From Acetobacter orleanensis (GTDB lineage: Bacteria; Pseudomonadota; Alphaproteobacteria; Acetobacterales; Acetobacteraceae): a stretch of DNA of 64,000 nt. Shown piece by piece: positions 26,447-35,181 of the stretch. Below the pieces are notes generated by a model, which did not search any database, had not been told where the DNA came from, and worked only from the letters and a program-made list of their open reading frames with translations. The stretch covers positions 1 through 64,000 of the forward strand of contig NZ_LHZV01000055.1 in the NCBI RefSeq assembly GCF_001581005.1. The letters are read 5' to 3'. The translations under genes and the position numbers were made by a program. How positions within the stretch are numbered: the first letter of the stretch is position 1; the number at the start of each line of letters is the position of its first letter.

Positions 26447-26549
26447 GGTCTGTCCTTGCAGGTTGGCGGGGGGATGCCCGTTGCGTCTGGACGCTGTCCG
26501 GCATAGGGAAGCCCCTTGATTGTCTATCACAGGTGATGAAGGTCGCGCC

Positions 26550-28208
26550 ATGCTCAGACTGACCGAACTGCGGCTTCCGCTGGACCATGCCCCCGAAGCA
26601 CTGGAAGAGGCTATCCGTGCGCGCCTTGAGATCGCGCCGGATGCGCTGGAGCATTATACCGTGTTCCGGCGCGGGCATGATGCACGACGTCGGAGCGCGA
26701 TTATTCTGGTCTACACCGTGGATTGCGCCGTGCGGGATGAAGCCGCCGTGCTGGCGCGCTACCGTGCGCAACACCCGAAAGACCCGCATGTCAACATTGC
26801 GCCGGATATGCGCTGGGCCCCGCCGGTGACGGATGGCGCGGCACTGGCTAGTAAACCGGGGTATCTGCGGCCCATCGTAATTGGCGCGGGGCCGTGCGGC
26901 TTTATGGCGGCTCTCACGCTGGCGCAGATGGGCCTGCGCCCGCTGATTCTGGAACGCGGCAAGGTGGTGCGGGAACGCACGGTGGATACGTTTGCCCTGT
27001 GGCGCAAAGGCGTGCTGACGCCGGAGAGCAACGTGCAGTTTGGCGAGGGCGGGGCCGGGACATTCTCGGACGGCAAGCTCTATAGTCAGGTGCGGGACCC
27101 GCGTTTTCTGGGCCGCAGGGTGCTGGAAGAGTTTGTAAAGGCCGGTGCGCCGGAAGAAATCCTGTATCTGGCGCATCCGCATATCGGCACCTTCCGGCTG
27201 GTGTCTATGGTGGAGCATATCCGGGCGGAAATCGAGGCTGCCGGAGGGGAATATCGCTTTGGCACCCGCGTGGATGGTCTGGTGCTGGAAGAGGGGACGC
27301 AGCGCGTCAAAGGCGTGCGGACAGCGGACGGTGAGGTGATTGCCGCAAACCATGTGGTGATGGCGGTGGGCCACAGCGCGCGCGACACGTTTGCGATGTT
27401 GCAGCAGGCCGGTGTGCAGATGCAGGCCAAGCCGTTTTCTATTGGCGTGCGGATTGAACATCCGCAATCCGTAATTGACACGGCCCAGTTTGGCCCCAGC
27501 GCTGGGAACCCGCTGCTGGGCGCTGCGGAATACCGGCTGGTGCATCATGCCAGCAACGGGCGGGGTGTTTATTCCTTCTGTATGTGCCCCGGTGGGACCG
27601 TGGTGGCTGCAACGTCTGAAGAAGGGCAGGTGGTGACCAACGGGATGAGCCAGTATTCCCGTGCGGAACGCAACGCCAATTCCGGCATGGTGGTGGATCT
27701 GCGCCCCGGCGAGGATTACCCGGATGACCCGCTGGCGGGCATGGCGTTCCAGCGCCATTGGGAGCGCAAGGCGTTTGAGGCCGGGGGCCGATCCTACAAG
27801 GCTCCGGCCCAGCGCGTGGGGGATTTTCTGGCTGGTCGCCCGTCTACAACGCTGGGGGAGGTCGTGCCGTCCTACAAACCCGGCGTGACACCGGCGGACC
27901 TGTCCACCTGCCTGCCAGACTTTGCCGTGGCCGCCCTGCGGGAAGCCCTGCCGCTGTTTGACCGCAAGCTGAAAGGCTTTGCGATGGAAGATGCCGTGAT
28001 GACCGGGGTTGAAACCCGCACATCTTCCCCGCTGCGTGTTCCGCGCGGGGCGGATGGCCAGTCCCTCAGCACCCCCGGCCTGTATCCGGCCGGTGAGGGC
28101 GCGGGATATGCCGGAGGGATTCTCTCCGCAGGCATTGACGGCATCCGGATTGCGGAAGCCGTGGCGCTGGATCTTGCAGGAAAAACAGTGGACGGGCTGG
28201 GGCTTTAA
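26550..28208 (+). CDS. COG2509 FAD-dependent dehydrogenase
   Basis: 552-residue flavoprotein of an uncharacterised but widespread family. The N-terminal domain begins MLRLTELRLPLDH and is followed by the FAD-binding VIGAGPCGFMAALTLAQMG (about residues 110-128), FGEGGAGTFSDGKLYSQV, and the C-terminal signature GEGAGYAGGILSAGIDGIR. ATG 26550 is chosen as the family start (GAAGGTCG lies before it); a TTG at 26520 is an alternative. The substrate is not known for the family. It diverges from the CDF genes with about 100 bases between, and shows no functional link to them. Confidence 0.88.
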   Translation: MLRLTELRLPLDHAPEALEEAIRARLEIAPDALEHYTVFRRGHDARRRSAIILVYTVDCAVRDEAAVLARYRAQHPKDPHVNIAPDMRWAPPVTDGAALASKPGYLRPIVIGAGPCGFMAALTLAQMGLRPLILERGKVVRERTVDTFALWRKGVLTPESNVQFGEGGAGTFSDGKLYSQVRDPRFLGRRVLEEFVKAGAPEEILYLAHPHIGTFRLVSMVEHIRAEIEAAGGEYRFGTRVDGLVLEEGTQRVKGVRTADGEVIAANHVVMAVGHSARDTFAMLQQAGVQMQAKPFSIGVRIEHPQSVIDTAQFGPSAGNPLLGAAEYRLVHHASNGRGVYSFCMCPGGTVVAATSEEGQVVTNGMSQYSRAERNANSGMVVDLRPGEDYPDDPLAGMAFQRHWERKAFEAGGRSYKAPAQRVGDFLAGRPSTTLGEVVPSYKPGVTPADLSTCLPDFAVAALREALPLFDRKLKGFAMEDAVMTGVETRTSSPLRVPRGADGQSLSTPGLYPAGEGAGYAGGILSAGIDGIRIAEAVALDLAGKTVDGLGL

Positions 28209-28361
28209 CCGGGGTTTCAGGCGGCGGTTTCAACTGGCACCCGTGGGGCTGGCGTACCGTTTTGCGCCTGAACGCGGTGTCTTTTATGTCCCGAAGTTCC
28301 GTGGTCACGGCACACAATGTCCTGTCTGCCTTTTAAAGGCTGAACGTTCGAAACCGTCCGT

Positions 28362-28550
28362 TTATGGCTGGAACACCTCTTCGATCCTGAGGCCGAACAC
28401 GCCGGCAATGGTGAAGGCGAGCGGCAGGCTGGGATCGTAGCGACCGTTTTCGATCGCGTTGACCGTCTGGCGCGAGACGGACAGGGCTTCGGCAAGGTCG
28501 CTCTGGTTCCAGCCACGGGCGAGCCGCAGTTCCTTGATCCGGTTGTTCAT
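28362..28550 (-). CDS. Small XRE-family transcriptional regulator
   Basis: 62-residue helix-turn-helix protein made of the DNA-binding domain alone: IKELRLARGWNQSDLAEAL, then VSRQTVNAIENGRYDPSLPL as recognition helix and flank. Its ATG overlaps the stop of the upstream membrane-protein gene (28547-28550), so they are coupled. Regulators of this short type usually repress their own operon, and two direct copies of TTGTAAAG at 28940-28980 are candidate binding sites. Confidence 0.88.
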   Translation of the reverse strand: MNNRIKELRLARGWNQSDLAEALSVSRQTVNAIENGRYDPSLPLAFTIAGVFGLRIEEVFQP

Positions 28551-28927
28551 CGATAGCGCCATTGGGCGATGAAAAGACCGAAGCCCCAGAAGGCGCACAT
28601 GATTGGCCAGACCTGAAAGGCCCGTAGATGCGGTAGCCCCGCGGCTTCGGCAAACCCCCACCCGAAGGTGACAAGCGCGGTGCCGAGGAAAGAGATGGCA
28701 ATGGCATCGAACTGGATACGGCGCTGCATCTCGTCCAGCCTCCAGAGCGCACGCAGGATTACCCATGCGACGGCAAAGGCGCCGAGCATCGGTATCAGAT
28801 TGATTGCGAGTTTCAGCGCGCCTGTAGGCTCAAGCGTCCGCTCGATCGCGGCAGCGCCGAAGAGCAGGACAGCATACAGCGCAACCGCGCTCCCTAATTC
28901 GATGAGATAGCGTTTGAATCGAAACAT
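28547..28927 (-). CDS. Four-helix membrane protein paired with an XRE regulator
   Basis: 126-residue protein with four predicted helices (about residues 10-28, 41-60, 74-92, 105-122), and no recognised enzymatic motif. The start at 28927 (MFRFKRYLIE) has an excellent AAGGAG site; the open frame extends far upstream but into non-coding sequence. It is followed by the coupled XRE gene. Two-gene modules of this kind are common in bacteria, but what the membrane protein does is not known. It may sense membrane state and release or hold the regulator (inference). Confidence 0.75.
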   Translation of the reverse strand: MFRFKRYLIELGSAVALYAVLLFGAAAIERTLEPTGALKLAINLIPMLGAFAVAWVILRALWRLDEMQRRIQFDAIAISFLGTALVTFGWGFAEAAGLPHLRAFQVWPIMCAFWGFGLFIAQWRYR

Positions 28928-28939
28928 CAGAGCGTCTCC

Positions 28940-28980
28940 TTGTAAAGTGCCCTGTACAGGTGTGAACTCGAATTGTAAAG
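28940..28980. promoter_or_regulatory. Direct repeat TTGTAAAG, candidate operator
   Basis: TTGTAAAG occurs at 28940-28947 and again at 28973-28980, 33 bases apart (three helical turns), directly upstream of the ATG at 28927. This is a plausible site for the XRE protein to bind its own promoter. On the coding strand each copy reads CTTTACAA and could also serve as a -35 element. Confidence 0.45.
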
Positions 28981-29120
28981 CGTCCTTTCCACTATCGTCA
29001 TCGGTGCTGAATGGACCTGTGATGAAAGGGGGATGTTGGTGCCGCAAGGCCGGCAACGTTCCCAAAGGGCTGTCCAGACTGGCGCGGGTGTATTTTTGCA
29101 GACTGTTGCAAAAATATAAT

Positions 29121-29135
29121 TGCGAGTAATTCTTA
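29121..29135. promoter_or_regulatory. Fur-like box upstream of the siderophore receptor gene
   Basis: TGCGAGTAATTCTTA matches 12 of 15 positions of the perfect palindrome TGCGAATAATTCGCA found upstream of the receptor at 58002. It lies 43 bases before this receptor's start, consistent with iron-dependent repression. Confidence 0.5.
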
Positions 29136-29177
29136 GAATCATGTAGAGGGTGATGTCTTCGTGGGAGAAAGAACACC

Positions 29178-31367
29178 GTGTCTCGTACTGCCTGCCTTTT
29201 CATCGTGCTGGGGGTTACCTGTATCAGCCAGCCGCTTCTTGCCGCTGAGCCTGATGGAAAAGGGGCCGCCAAAAAACCTTCTGTTCTCAACAGATCATCG
29301 CAAAAAAAGGCAGTCCGCTCTGCCGCAGCGGAAGCCATTAACGTGCAGGGGCGCAGGTTGGCCACCACAGCATCCTCCGCTACCAAAAGCGATACGCCGC
29401 TGATTGAAACGGCGCAGTCTGTTTCCGTCATTACCCGGAACGAGATGAATGTGCGTGGCGTCCTGAGCCTTAATCAGGCCGTGCGCTATACCGCTGGTAT
29501 TACACCTGACCTGCGCGGCGGCATTGGAACGCGGTATGACCAGTTTCTGCTGCGCGGCTTTAGTGTGCCAACCTTTCTGGACGGCCTGAAAATGCAGGAC
29601 AGCCCAACGGGTTATGCCGTTGGCCAGACCGACACCTTCCGGCTGGAACGGGTGGAAATGCTCAAAGGGCCAGCGTCCGCATTGTATGGTCAGTCCAGCC
29701 CCGGTGGCCTTGCCGCACTCTCCAGCAAACTGCCCACGGCCCAGCGGTCTTACGGCGGGGTGACCACAACAGGGGGGATGTTTGATCTCTACCGTGTGGA
29801 TGCGGATGTGGGTGGCTTTGCCTCAGATAATGGCTCTGTGCGTTACCGGGTTTATGGCACGGTCAACGGCCAGCACACCCAGTTGTCCAAAACCGGAAGC
29901 CGCCGCTTTTCCATCAGCCCATCTTTCAGTTTTGGAGGAGACGGGCCGACAACACTGACCATTCTTGGCAATTATCAGTATGACCCGGAAAGTGGCACCT
30001 ATGGTGGTGTGCCGCTGGAGGGCTCCCTAAAACCCGCATCCTTTGGGTATCTGCCGCGTAATTTTTATGATGGTGATGTTGCCGTTGAAAAATTCAACCG
30101 TAAACATGGGGCGTTCACCTACATCTTTACCCATCGCTTTAATAATGACTGGAGCTTTAACTCCCGCGGGCGGTATGATGACATCAAGGTTGAGCAGAGA
30201 AGCGTCTATGATGCGGGCTATTACAACAGCCCGGATACTGTGCCGCGCTATGCCTATGGCACCAACGAGCATGTGCATAATCTGGCGTTTGACAGCCAGT
30301 TTAAGGGCCATGTGAACACAGGCCCGCTGCGGCATGTGCTGATGTTCGGGTATGATTATATGTGGCAGCAGGCGGGAGAGCTCTATACGCAGGGAACTGC
30401 TCCGGACCTGAACGTGCTGCACCCCAACTACCATATGACCTTTGCAGATCAGGTGGCAGGCGCGCGGTACCGCGCGGATTCACACCAGATTGGGGCTTAT
30501 GGGCAGGATGAAGTGCACTGGGGCGGACTGGTTCTGAATGGCAGCCTGCGGAATGACTGGTATCGGTCCCGTCAGGTTGAGCGGTTCAGCGGGTCTGATA
30601 CGCGGCAGCGGCCTAGCCAGATTACATGGCGGGCATCTGGCCTGTATCATTTTGATTTCGGCCTTGCGCCCTACATCAGCTATTCTACATCCTTCCAGCC
30701 ACAATCGGGTCTTGTGTCGAATGATGGTGGCAAGACCATGCGGCAGGCCAGTCCGTCTATCGGCAAACAGCTTGAAGGTGGGCTGAAATATCAGATTCCC
30801 GGAACGCCTGTCTTGTTGACCGCCGCAGGTTTCCATATTGAGCAGACCAATGTTCTGGTTTCCGTCGGTAGCCTGCCCTACAGCGTGCAGAGCGGAAAAG
30901 TCCATTCCGACGGGTTTGAGTTTGAAGCACATGCCGATGTGTATAAAGGGTTGATGGTCACAGCCGCTGTCAGCGTGCAGAAAGTGCGGGATGATTCAAC
31001 CGGAAAACCGCTGATCCAGTCAGGCAAAGGTAATGCCTCCCTGTTTGCATTCTACACCATGCCTTCAGGCTCCCTAAAAGGGTTCGGTTTTGGCGGTGGG
31101 ATGCGGTACACCGCCAGCGCGTATGGTGGGGAGGCCAGTTACGGTAGCGTCTGGTTGCCAAACTATGCGCTGTTTGATGGTTCTTTGCGGTATGATCTCT
31201 CCAACCTTTCTCCCTCGTTGCATGGCTGGACGGCGTCTGCCAGTGTCCGCAATCTGTTTGATAAGCATTTTGTGTCAAACTGTCTGGCATATGCGTCTTA
31301 TGGTCAGGCATTTTGCTATTATGGGGAGCGGCGGAACGCACAGGGCAGCATAGGCTTCTCCTGGTGA
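29178..31367 (+). CDS. TonB-dependent siderophore receptor (FhuA/FoxA-like)
   Basis: 729-residue outer-membrane receptor for a ferric siderophore, probably hydroxamate type. GTG start, signal peptide to about residue 22 (ending LLAAE), plug domain about 70-200 (ETAQSVSVITRNEM, LRGFSVPTFLDGLKM, VEMLKGPASALYGQSSPGGL), then a 22-strand barrel ending in GSIGFSW. The plug wording follows the FhuA pattern. It heads an operon: the PepSY protein overlaps its stop (GTGA) and a small membrane protein follows, an arrangement typical for receptor plus inner-membrane ferric-siderophore reductase. A Fur-like site lies upstream. Ligand identity is not certain. Confidence 0.9.
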   Translation: MSRTACLFIVLGVTCISQPLLAAEPDGKGAAKKPSVLNRSSQKKAVRSAAAEAINVQGRRLATTASSATKSDTPLIETAQSVSVITRNEMNVRGVLSLNQAVRYTAGITPDLRGGIGTRYDQFLLRGFSVPTFLDGLKMQDSPTGYAVGQTDTFRLERVEMLKGPASALYGQSSPGGLAALSSKLPTAQRSYGGVTTTGGMFDLYRVDADVGGFASDNGSVRYRVYGTVNGQHTQLSKTGSRRFSISPSFSFGGDGPTTLTILGNYQYDPESGTYGGVPLEGSLKPASFGYLPRNFYDGDVAVEKFNRKHGAFTYIFTHRFNNDWSFNSRGRYDDIKVEQRSVYDAGYYNSPDTVPRYAYGTNEHVHNLAFDSQFKGHVNTGPLRHVLMFGYDYMWQQAGELYTQGTAPDLNVLHPNYHMTFADQVAGARYRADSHQIGAYGQDEVHWGGLVLNGSLRNDWYRSRQVERFSGSDTRQRPSQITWRASGLYHFDFGLAPYISYSTSFQPQSGLVSNDGGKTMRQASPSIGKQLEGGLKYQIPGTPVLLTAAGFHIEQTNVLVSVGSLPYSVQSGKVHSDGFEFEAHADVYKGLMVTAAVSVQKVRDDSTGKPLIQSGKGNASLFAFYTMPSGSLKGFGFGGGMRYTASAYGGEASYGSVWLPNYALFDGSLRYDLSNLSPSLHGWTASASVRNLFDKHFVSNCLAYASYGQAFCYYGERRNAQGSIGFSW

Positions 31368-32980
31368 AATCCTTCGCGGTCATTCTGCTCGCTTACGCGG
31401 GTGCGGCCCTTCTGAGTTATGGGGTGGCGGGCGTCCTGCCAGCCTCTCCGGTTACGGCCGTGCTGGCGGGCGTTTTTGTAGCGCTGGCTGGCTGGCCGCT
31501 GCTGGCCATGCTGGGGTTTGCTCGTGTTCGCACCGGTTTTCGCGCCGCCATGACGCAGGTGCACGATATGGCGGGCATTTTCACCGGATGGTTGATTTAT
31601 GTCATCACGCTATCCGGTACGCTGAGTGTCTTTCGGCCCGAAATCAGTCTTTGGGCGCGGCCGGAACTCCGGGCGGGGGCGGTGGATCCGGTCGCCGCGA
31701 CCTCTGCCGCTTTTGGCTGGCTCAGCCAGCACGCACCGCATGCTTCGGCATGGTATATTACGCCAGCACGCGCACGCGCACCGTTCAGTTGGGCCGCGTG
31801 GGATGAAAACGGGGTTTTTATCCAGCGGGCGCTGGACCCGATAACAGGCGCGCCGGATACAATCCGGGATACGCTGGGCGGTGATTTTTTCTATCGGTTT
31901 CATTTTGAACTTCAACTGCCCTACCCGTGGGGGCGTCTGATTGCCGCCATTGCCGCACTCGCGCTGGTGTTTGTGTTGTTGACAGGTATTGTGGCGCACA
32001 GGCGGATCTTTCTGGATCTTTTCACATTCCGACCCAAAAAGGGGCAGAGAAGCTGGCTGGATGCCCATAATCTGGCGGGGGTCGCCGCGTTACCCTTCCA
32101 TCTGACCATTGCGTTTACTGGCGCTGTCACGCTGGCCTCGTTGGTTATGCCGTGGGCGGCACTTGCGCATTATCCAGATGCCGCGGCGTTTGAGAGTGCG
32201 CTGGCTCCCTCCCTTTCCTCACCGGAGGCGACGGGCACAGCGGCCACACTGGCCCCCATAGGCCCGGTGCTGGCGGAAGCAGCAGAGCGCCTGAAAACGG
32301 AGGGGATGAACCAGATTTACGTCTATAACCCATCCGACAAAGCGGCGACCATTGTTGTTCTGGGGGATAATAACGACCGGATTGCTTTTGGCACGCATGT
32401 GCTGCGGTTTGAGGGAAAAACAGGAAAACTTCTGTCAGACACACATGAAGAACGCCCGGTTGTGACGGCTTTTGCCGTGCTGTACGGGCTGCATGTGGCG
32501 CATTTTGCCCCTCTGGCCACACGGTGGCTGTATTTTGGCTCTGGTGTTCTGTTGCTGATTGTCACCGGGAGCGGGCTGCGGCTCTGGCTCCGGCGGCGTT
32601 TGCGTCGGGGTGACAGTGTCCGGCTTGTGCTGCTTGAGCGTATCAATGTGGGTGTGGTGGCGGGTGCGCCTGTTGCGTTTGCAGCGTTCTTTCTGGCCAA
32701 CCATCTGCTGCCAGTTACGCTGGCTAACCGTGCGGAGCGGGAAATACAGGTGGTTTTCGCTGTCTGGTTTCTGCTCCTGCTGCTGGCACTCACGCTGCCT
32801 GCCCGTAAAGGCTGGCAGATTCTGGCAGTTCTTGGAGCGGCTGAGGCCATCGGTATTAGTGTGCTGAGCGCACCATGGGGAGAGCGCGTGGAGTGCGGCG
32901 TCTCGCTTGTTTCACTCTGTCTGGCTGCCTGCTGCATTCAGGCGTTTCGTTCCATGAGGAGGGTGCATGACGGAGTATGA
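31364..32980 (+). CDS. PepSY-associated membrane protein, probable ferric-siderophore reductase
   Basis: About 538 residues with several membrane helices. It has the PepSY_TM pattern: HDMAGIFTGWLIYVITLSGT near the N-terminus, a periplasmic PepSY region, RFHFELQLP, DAHNLAGVAALPFHL, and YGLHVAHFAPLATRWLYF later. The conserved His residues in these helices are candidate heme ligands. Family members next to siderophore receptors are thought to reduce or strip iron from siderophores in the periplasm. GTG at 31364 overlaps the receptor stop; ATG at 31313 is an alternative with a longer overlap. The next gene overlaps it by 14 bases. Confidence 0.8.
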   Translation: MKSFAVILLAYAGAALLSYGVAGVLPASPVTAVLAGVFVALAGWPLLAMLGFARVRTGFRAAMTQVHDMAGIFTGWLIYVITLSGTLSVFRPEISLWARPELRAGAVDPVAATSAAFGWLSQHAPHASAWYITPARARAPFSWAAWDENGVFIQRALDPITGAPDTIRDTLGGDFFYRFHFELQLPYPWGRLIAAIAALALVFVLLTGIVAHRRIFLDLFTFRPKKGQRSWLDAHNLAGVAALPFHLTIAFTGAVTLASLVMPWAALAHYPDAAAFESALAPSLSSPEATGTAATLAPIGPVLAEAAERLKTEGMNQIYVYNPSDKAATIVVLGDNNDRIAFGTHVLRFEGKTGKLLSDTHEERPVVTAFAVLYGLHVAHFAPLATRWLYFGSGVLLLIVTGSGLRLWLRRRLRRGDSVRLVLLERINVGVVAGAPVAFAAFFLANHLLPVTLANRAEREIQVVFAVWFLLLLLALTLPARKGWQILAVLGAAEAIGISVLSAPWGERVECGVSLVSLCLAACCIQAFRSMRRVHDGV

Positions 32981-33200
32981 TTATTTTTATACAGCCCTGC
33001 AAACCTGCGGTGTTTTTCTGTTGTCTCTCAGTCAGGCGGGTATGCGGTGGGCCGGTGGTTTCCTCCTGCCCGCCAGCCTGTGTCTGGATGTGATAAGCAC
33101 GGAAAACACGGCCTTTGCCATTGTGTTTTGGGTCTGTGCTTTGGCCTTTGCGGTTATCACAACCGCGCTAGTCCATACCGCCAGACGGTGGCTGCGATAA
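32967..33200 (+). CDS. Small two-helix membrane protein (DUF3325-like)
   Basis: 77 residues with two or three hydrophobic segments (WAGGFLLPASLCLDV and FAIVFWVCALAFAVITTALV) and an Arg-rich end. It resembles, loosely, the DUF3325 proteins that close siderophore receptor/PepSY operons. It overlaps the PepSY gene by 14 bases, so coupling is likely. Function is unknown; it may stabilise the reductase. Confidence 0.6.
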   Translation: MTEYDYFYTALQTCGVFLLSLSQAGMRWAGGFLLPASLCLDVISTENTAFAIVFWVCALAFAVITTALVHTARRWLR

Positions 33201-33238
33201 CAGGGGAGCGGTGCAGGGAGCGTTTAACGGTTTGCCGC

Positions 33239-34087
33239 TTACCGTTCCGCAAATTTCTCCACTAGTTCCGCAAAGCGTTTTGGTGCGTCAACATGCACCC
33301 AGTGGCCGGCCCCGCTGATGGTTTCCAGCGTGTAGTGCGGAAACAGGCGATGCATGGCAGGGTAGTTTTTGGGCTGGATATAGGGAGAAATTTCGCCCCG
33401 GATAAACAGGGTCGGCCCATTATACTGCGTGCCTTCCGGCAGATCCGGCCAGCCCATAATGGTCGGCAGGGCCGTCATGATATCCGCAAGGCCTATGCTC
33501 CAGCCGGGGTTATCCCCCAGCCGCATGTTCTGCACCATCATCTGCCGGATGGCCTCATTGGGAATGAGCGGGCGCAGCAGGGCATCGGCTTCAGCGCGGT
33601 CCAGATGCGGGGGGAAGTCCAGCTTTTCCAGTTCGGCGGGTACATCCATGCGGGTAAATCCGCCCTCGCCGGGGGCAATGTCCACCACCAGCAGGCTATG
33701 CACGCAGTCCGGGTGGCGCAGGGCCAGCATCATGGCGGTTTTGCCACCCATGGAATGGCCCAGCAGCATGGCGGGTAGGGCGTTGTGGTGTTCCAGTGTT
33801 TCCCGCACGTCTTCCGCCATGATCTGGAAGCTCATGGGGCCGTGGGGGCTATCCCCATGATTGCGTAAATCCAGTGCCAGAGTGCGGCGGGTGGCGGCCA
33901 GCTTGCGTTGCACAAAACCCAGATTGCGGGCGCGGCCAAACAGTCCATGCAGCAGAACAACAGGGGGAAGGCTCTGGGCGTCTGAGGACGCTTCGGGGCC
34001 CCGTTCAATCACGTTCAGCAGCACGGCGTGTTTTATCCTATCCAAAACAAGGCTCTGGAGAGCAGGTCCGGCCGAACTTTCGCCCAT
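33239..34087 (-). CDS. Alpha/beta hydrolase (YbfF-type esterase)
   Basis: 282-residue cytoplasmic serine hydrolase. The catalytic elbow is GHSMGG (about residue 111), the oxyanion segment is LLHGLFGRARN, and the catalytic His is in GAGHWVH. DLRNHGDSPHG matches the YbfF subfamily, which hydrolyses short acyl esters or acyl-CoA. No partner gene is evident. The annotated ATG has the purine-rich GGGAAAG almost touching it, so the exact start is less certain. Confidence 0.82.
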   Translation of the reverse strand: MGESSAGPALQSLVLDRIKHAVLLNVIERGPEASSDAQSLPPVVLLHGLFGRARNLGFVQRKLAATRRTLALDLRNHGDSPHGPMSFQIMAEDVRETLEHHNALPAMLLGHSMGGKTAMMLALRHPDCVHSLLVVDIAPGEGGFTRMDVPAELEKLDFPPHLDRAEADALLRPLIPNEAIRQMMVQNMRLGDNPGWSIGLADIMTALPTIMGWPDLPEGTQYNGPTLFIRGEISPYIQPKNYPAMHRLFPHYTLETISGAGHWVHVDAPKRFAELVEKFAER

Positions 34088-34295
34088 CTTTCCCGTGAAG
34101 GCGAGGGGGCGTGCGCGGTTTTTTATTCACCTTCCTGAGAGACTGGGCTTGTTGCGTATTGCAGCGCTGCACGACTGGCAACTTTTATGTCTATGGTGGC
34201 TTGAAGCGAAACCGTCTCCATCCGGCAGTTCTTTTTGCCGTGTGTGATGTGTCTGAGACGGGACAGAACTCGAGACAGAACTAAGGACGGTTTTT

Positions 34296-35111
34296 ATGCA
34301 ACGCTGCCTCGTTATCCTTAACCGGCCCGAACAGGCCGTGGTGCTGCTCTCTCTGGCGGCATCCCTTATCAAACAGGTGGGCGGAGACCGGATTGACGTT
34401 CTGGCCGCGCGGGAACCGCCGGAAGAGGGCCTCGGCCCGATGGGGCTGACGGAAGAAAGCATTTTTGTCATGCGGCAGGACCAGCGGGACTGGGCGGACA
34501 GCCTGCATGCAACCTTTCATCAGTGGTTGGAAAAGGAATATGGCTCCCCGGCGGACCGGCTTTCCGCAGTGGAAGTCAACTGGCTGGACCCGGAAATTGC
34601 CGTGGAACGGATTATCAGTGGCTATGGCAAAGATGCCGGGCTGATTCTCCTCAGCTTCCCTGACCGGCAAGATAGTGAGCAGAAACAGCGTGCGCTCCGT
34701 GCCGCCATTTTTGAGACAAACCGTCCGGTCCTGCTGGTGCCACCGTTCTGGGACCGCCCCTGTGGCCATACCGTGCTGATGGCATGGCGTGAATCCCCGT
34801 GCTGCCGTAAAGCGTTTACGGCGTCTCGTGTGCTGTTGGGGCAGGCGGAGGCCGTAACGGTTCTGTCTTCTGAAGGGGAGACAATGCCTGCGGACCTGCT
34901 GCCCGGTATTCCATATGGCAGTGCGTATCTGCCGCACCGGCAGGGGCCGGATGCTATCGGGCAGGAATTGCTGGAGATTGCGCATCATGAAAAAGCGGAT
35001 CTGCTTGTCATGGGCGGTTATCAGCATGGCAAGCTCTATAACCGGATTATGGGCAGCGTGACGGATTATATCCTCCAGCATCCGGCGGTGCCGGTTTTGC
35101 TCCACCATTAA
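34296..35111 (+). CDS. Universal stress protein, tandem UspA domains
   Basis: 271 residues with two Usp-like halves. The C-terminal half ends ADLLVMGGYQHGKLYNRIMGSVTDYIL, the ATP-binding G-2X-G-9X-G(S/T) type motif, then VPVLLHH. The N-terminal half is more degenerate (GYGKDAGLILLSFPD). A cytoplasmic stress role is inferred from the family. It is preceded by a divergent hydrolase and followed after 70 bases by the YfhO-like gene. Confidence 0.85.
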   Translation: MQRCLVILNRPEQAVVLLSLAASLIKQVGGDRIDVLAAREPPEEGLGPMGLTEESIFVMRQDQRDWADSLHATFHQWLEKEYGSPADRLSAVEVNWLDPEIAVERIISGYGKDAGLILLSFPDRQDSEQKQRALRAAIFETNRPVLLVPPFWDRPCGHTVLMAWRESPCCRKAFTASRVLLGQAEAVTVLSSEGETMPADLLPGIPYGSAYLPHRQGPDAIGQELLEIAHHEKADLLVMGGYQHGKLYNRIMGSVTDYILQHPAVPVLLHH

Positions 35112-35181
35112 TCCGGGTGTCCTGTCGCTAAAGCGGCGTTTGCGTGTAGGAGAGCAGGCCACTTCTTGCTAAAGCAGGCCT

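Noticed and set aside
26382-27758. 458-residue minus-strand open frame opposite the COG2509 gene
   Set aside because: It lies across two divergent genes and their promoter and has non-protein-like composition.
28344-28356. GTTCGAAAC segment resembling a tRNA T-loop
   Set aside because: No acceptor stem, D-arm or anticodon arm could be formed around it.
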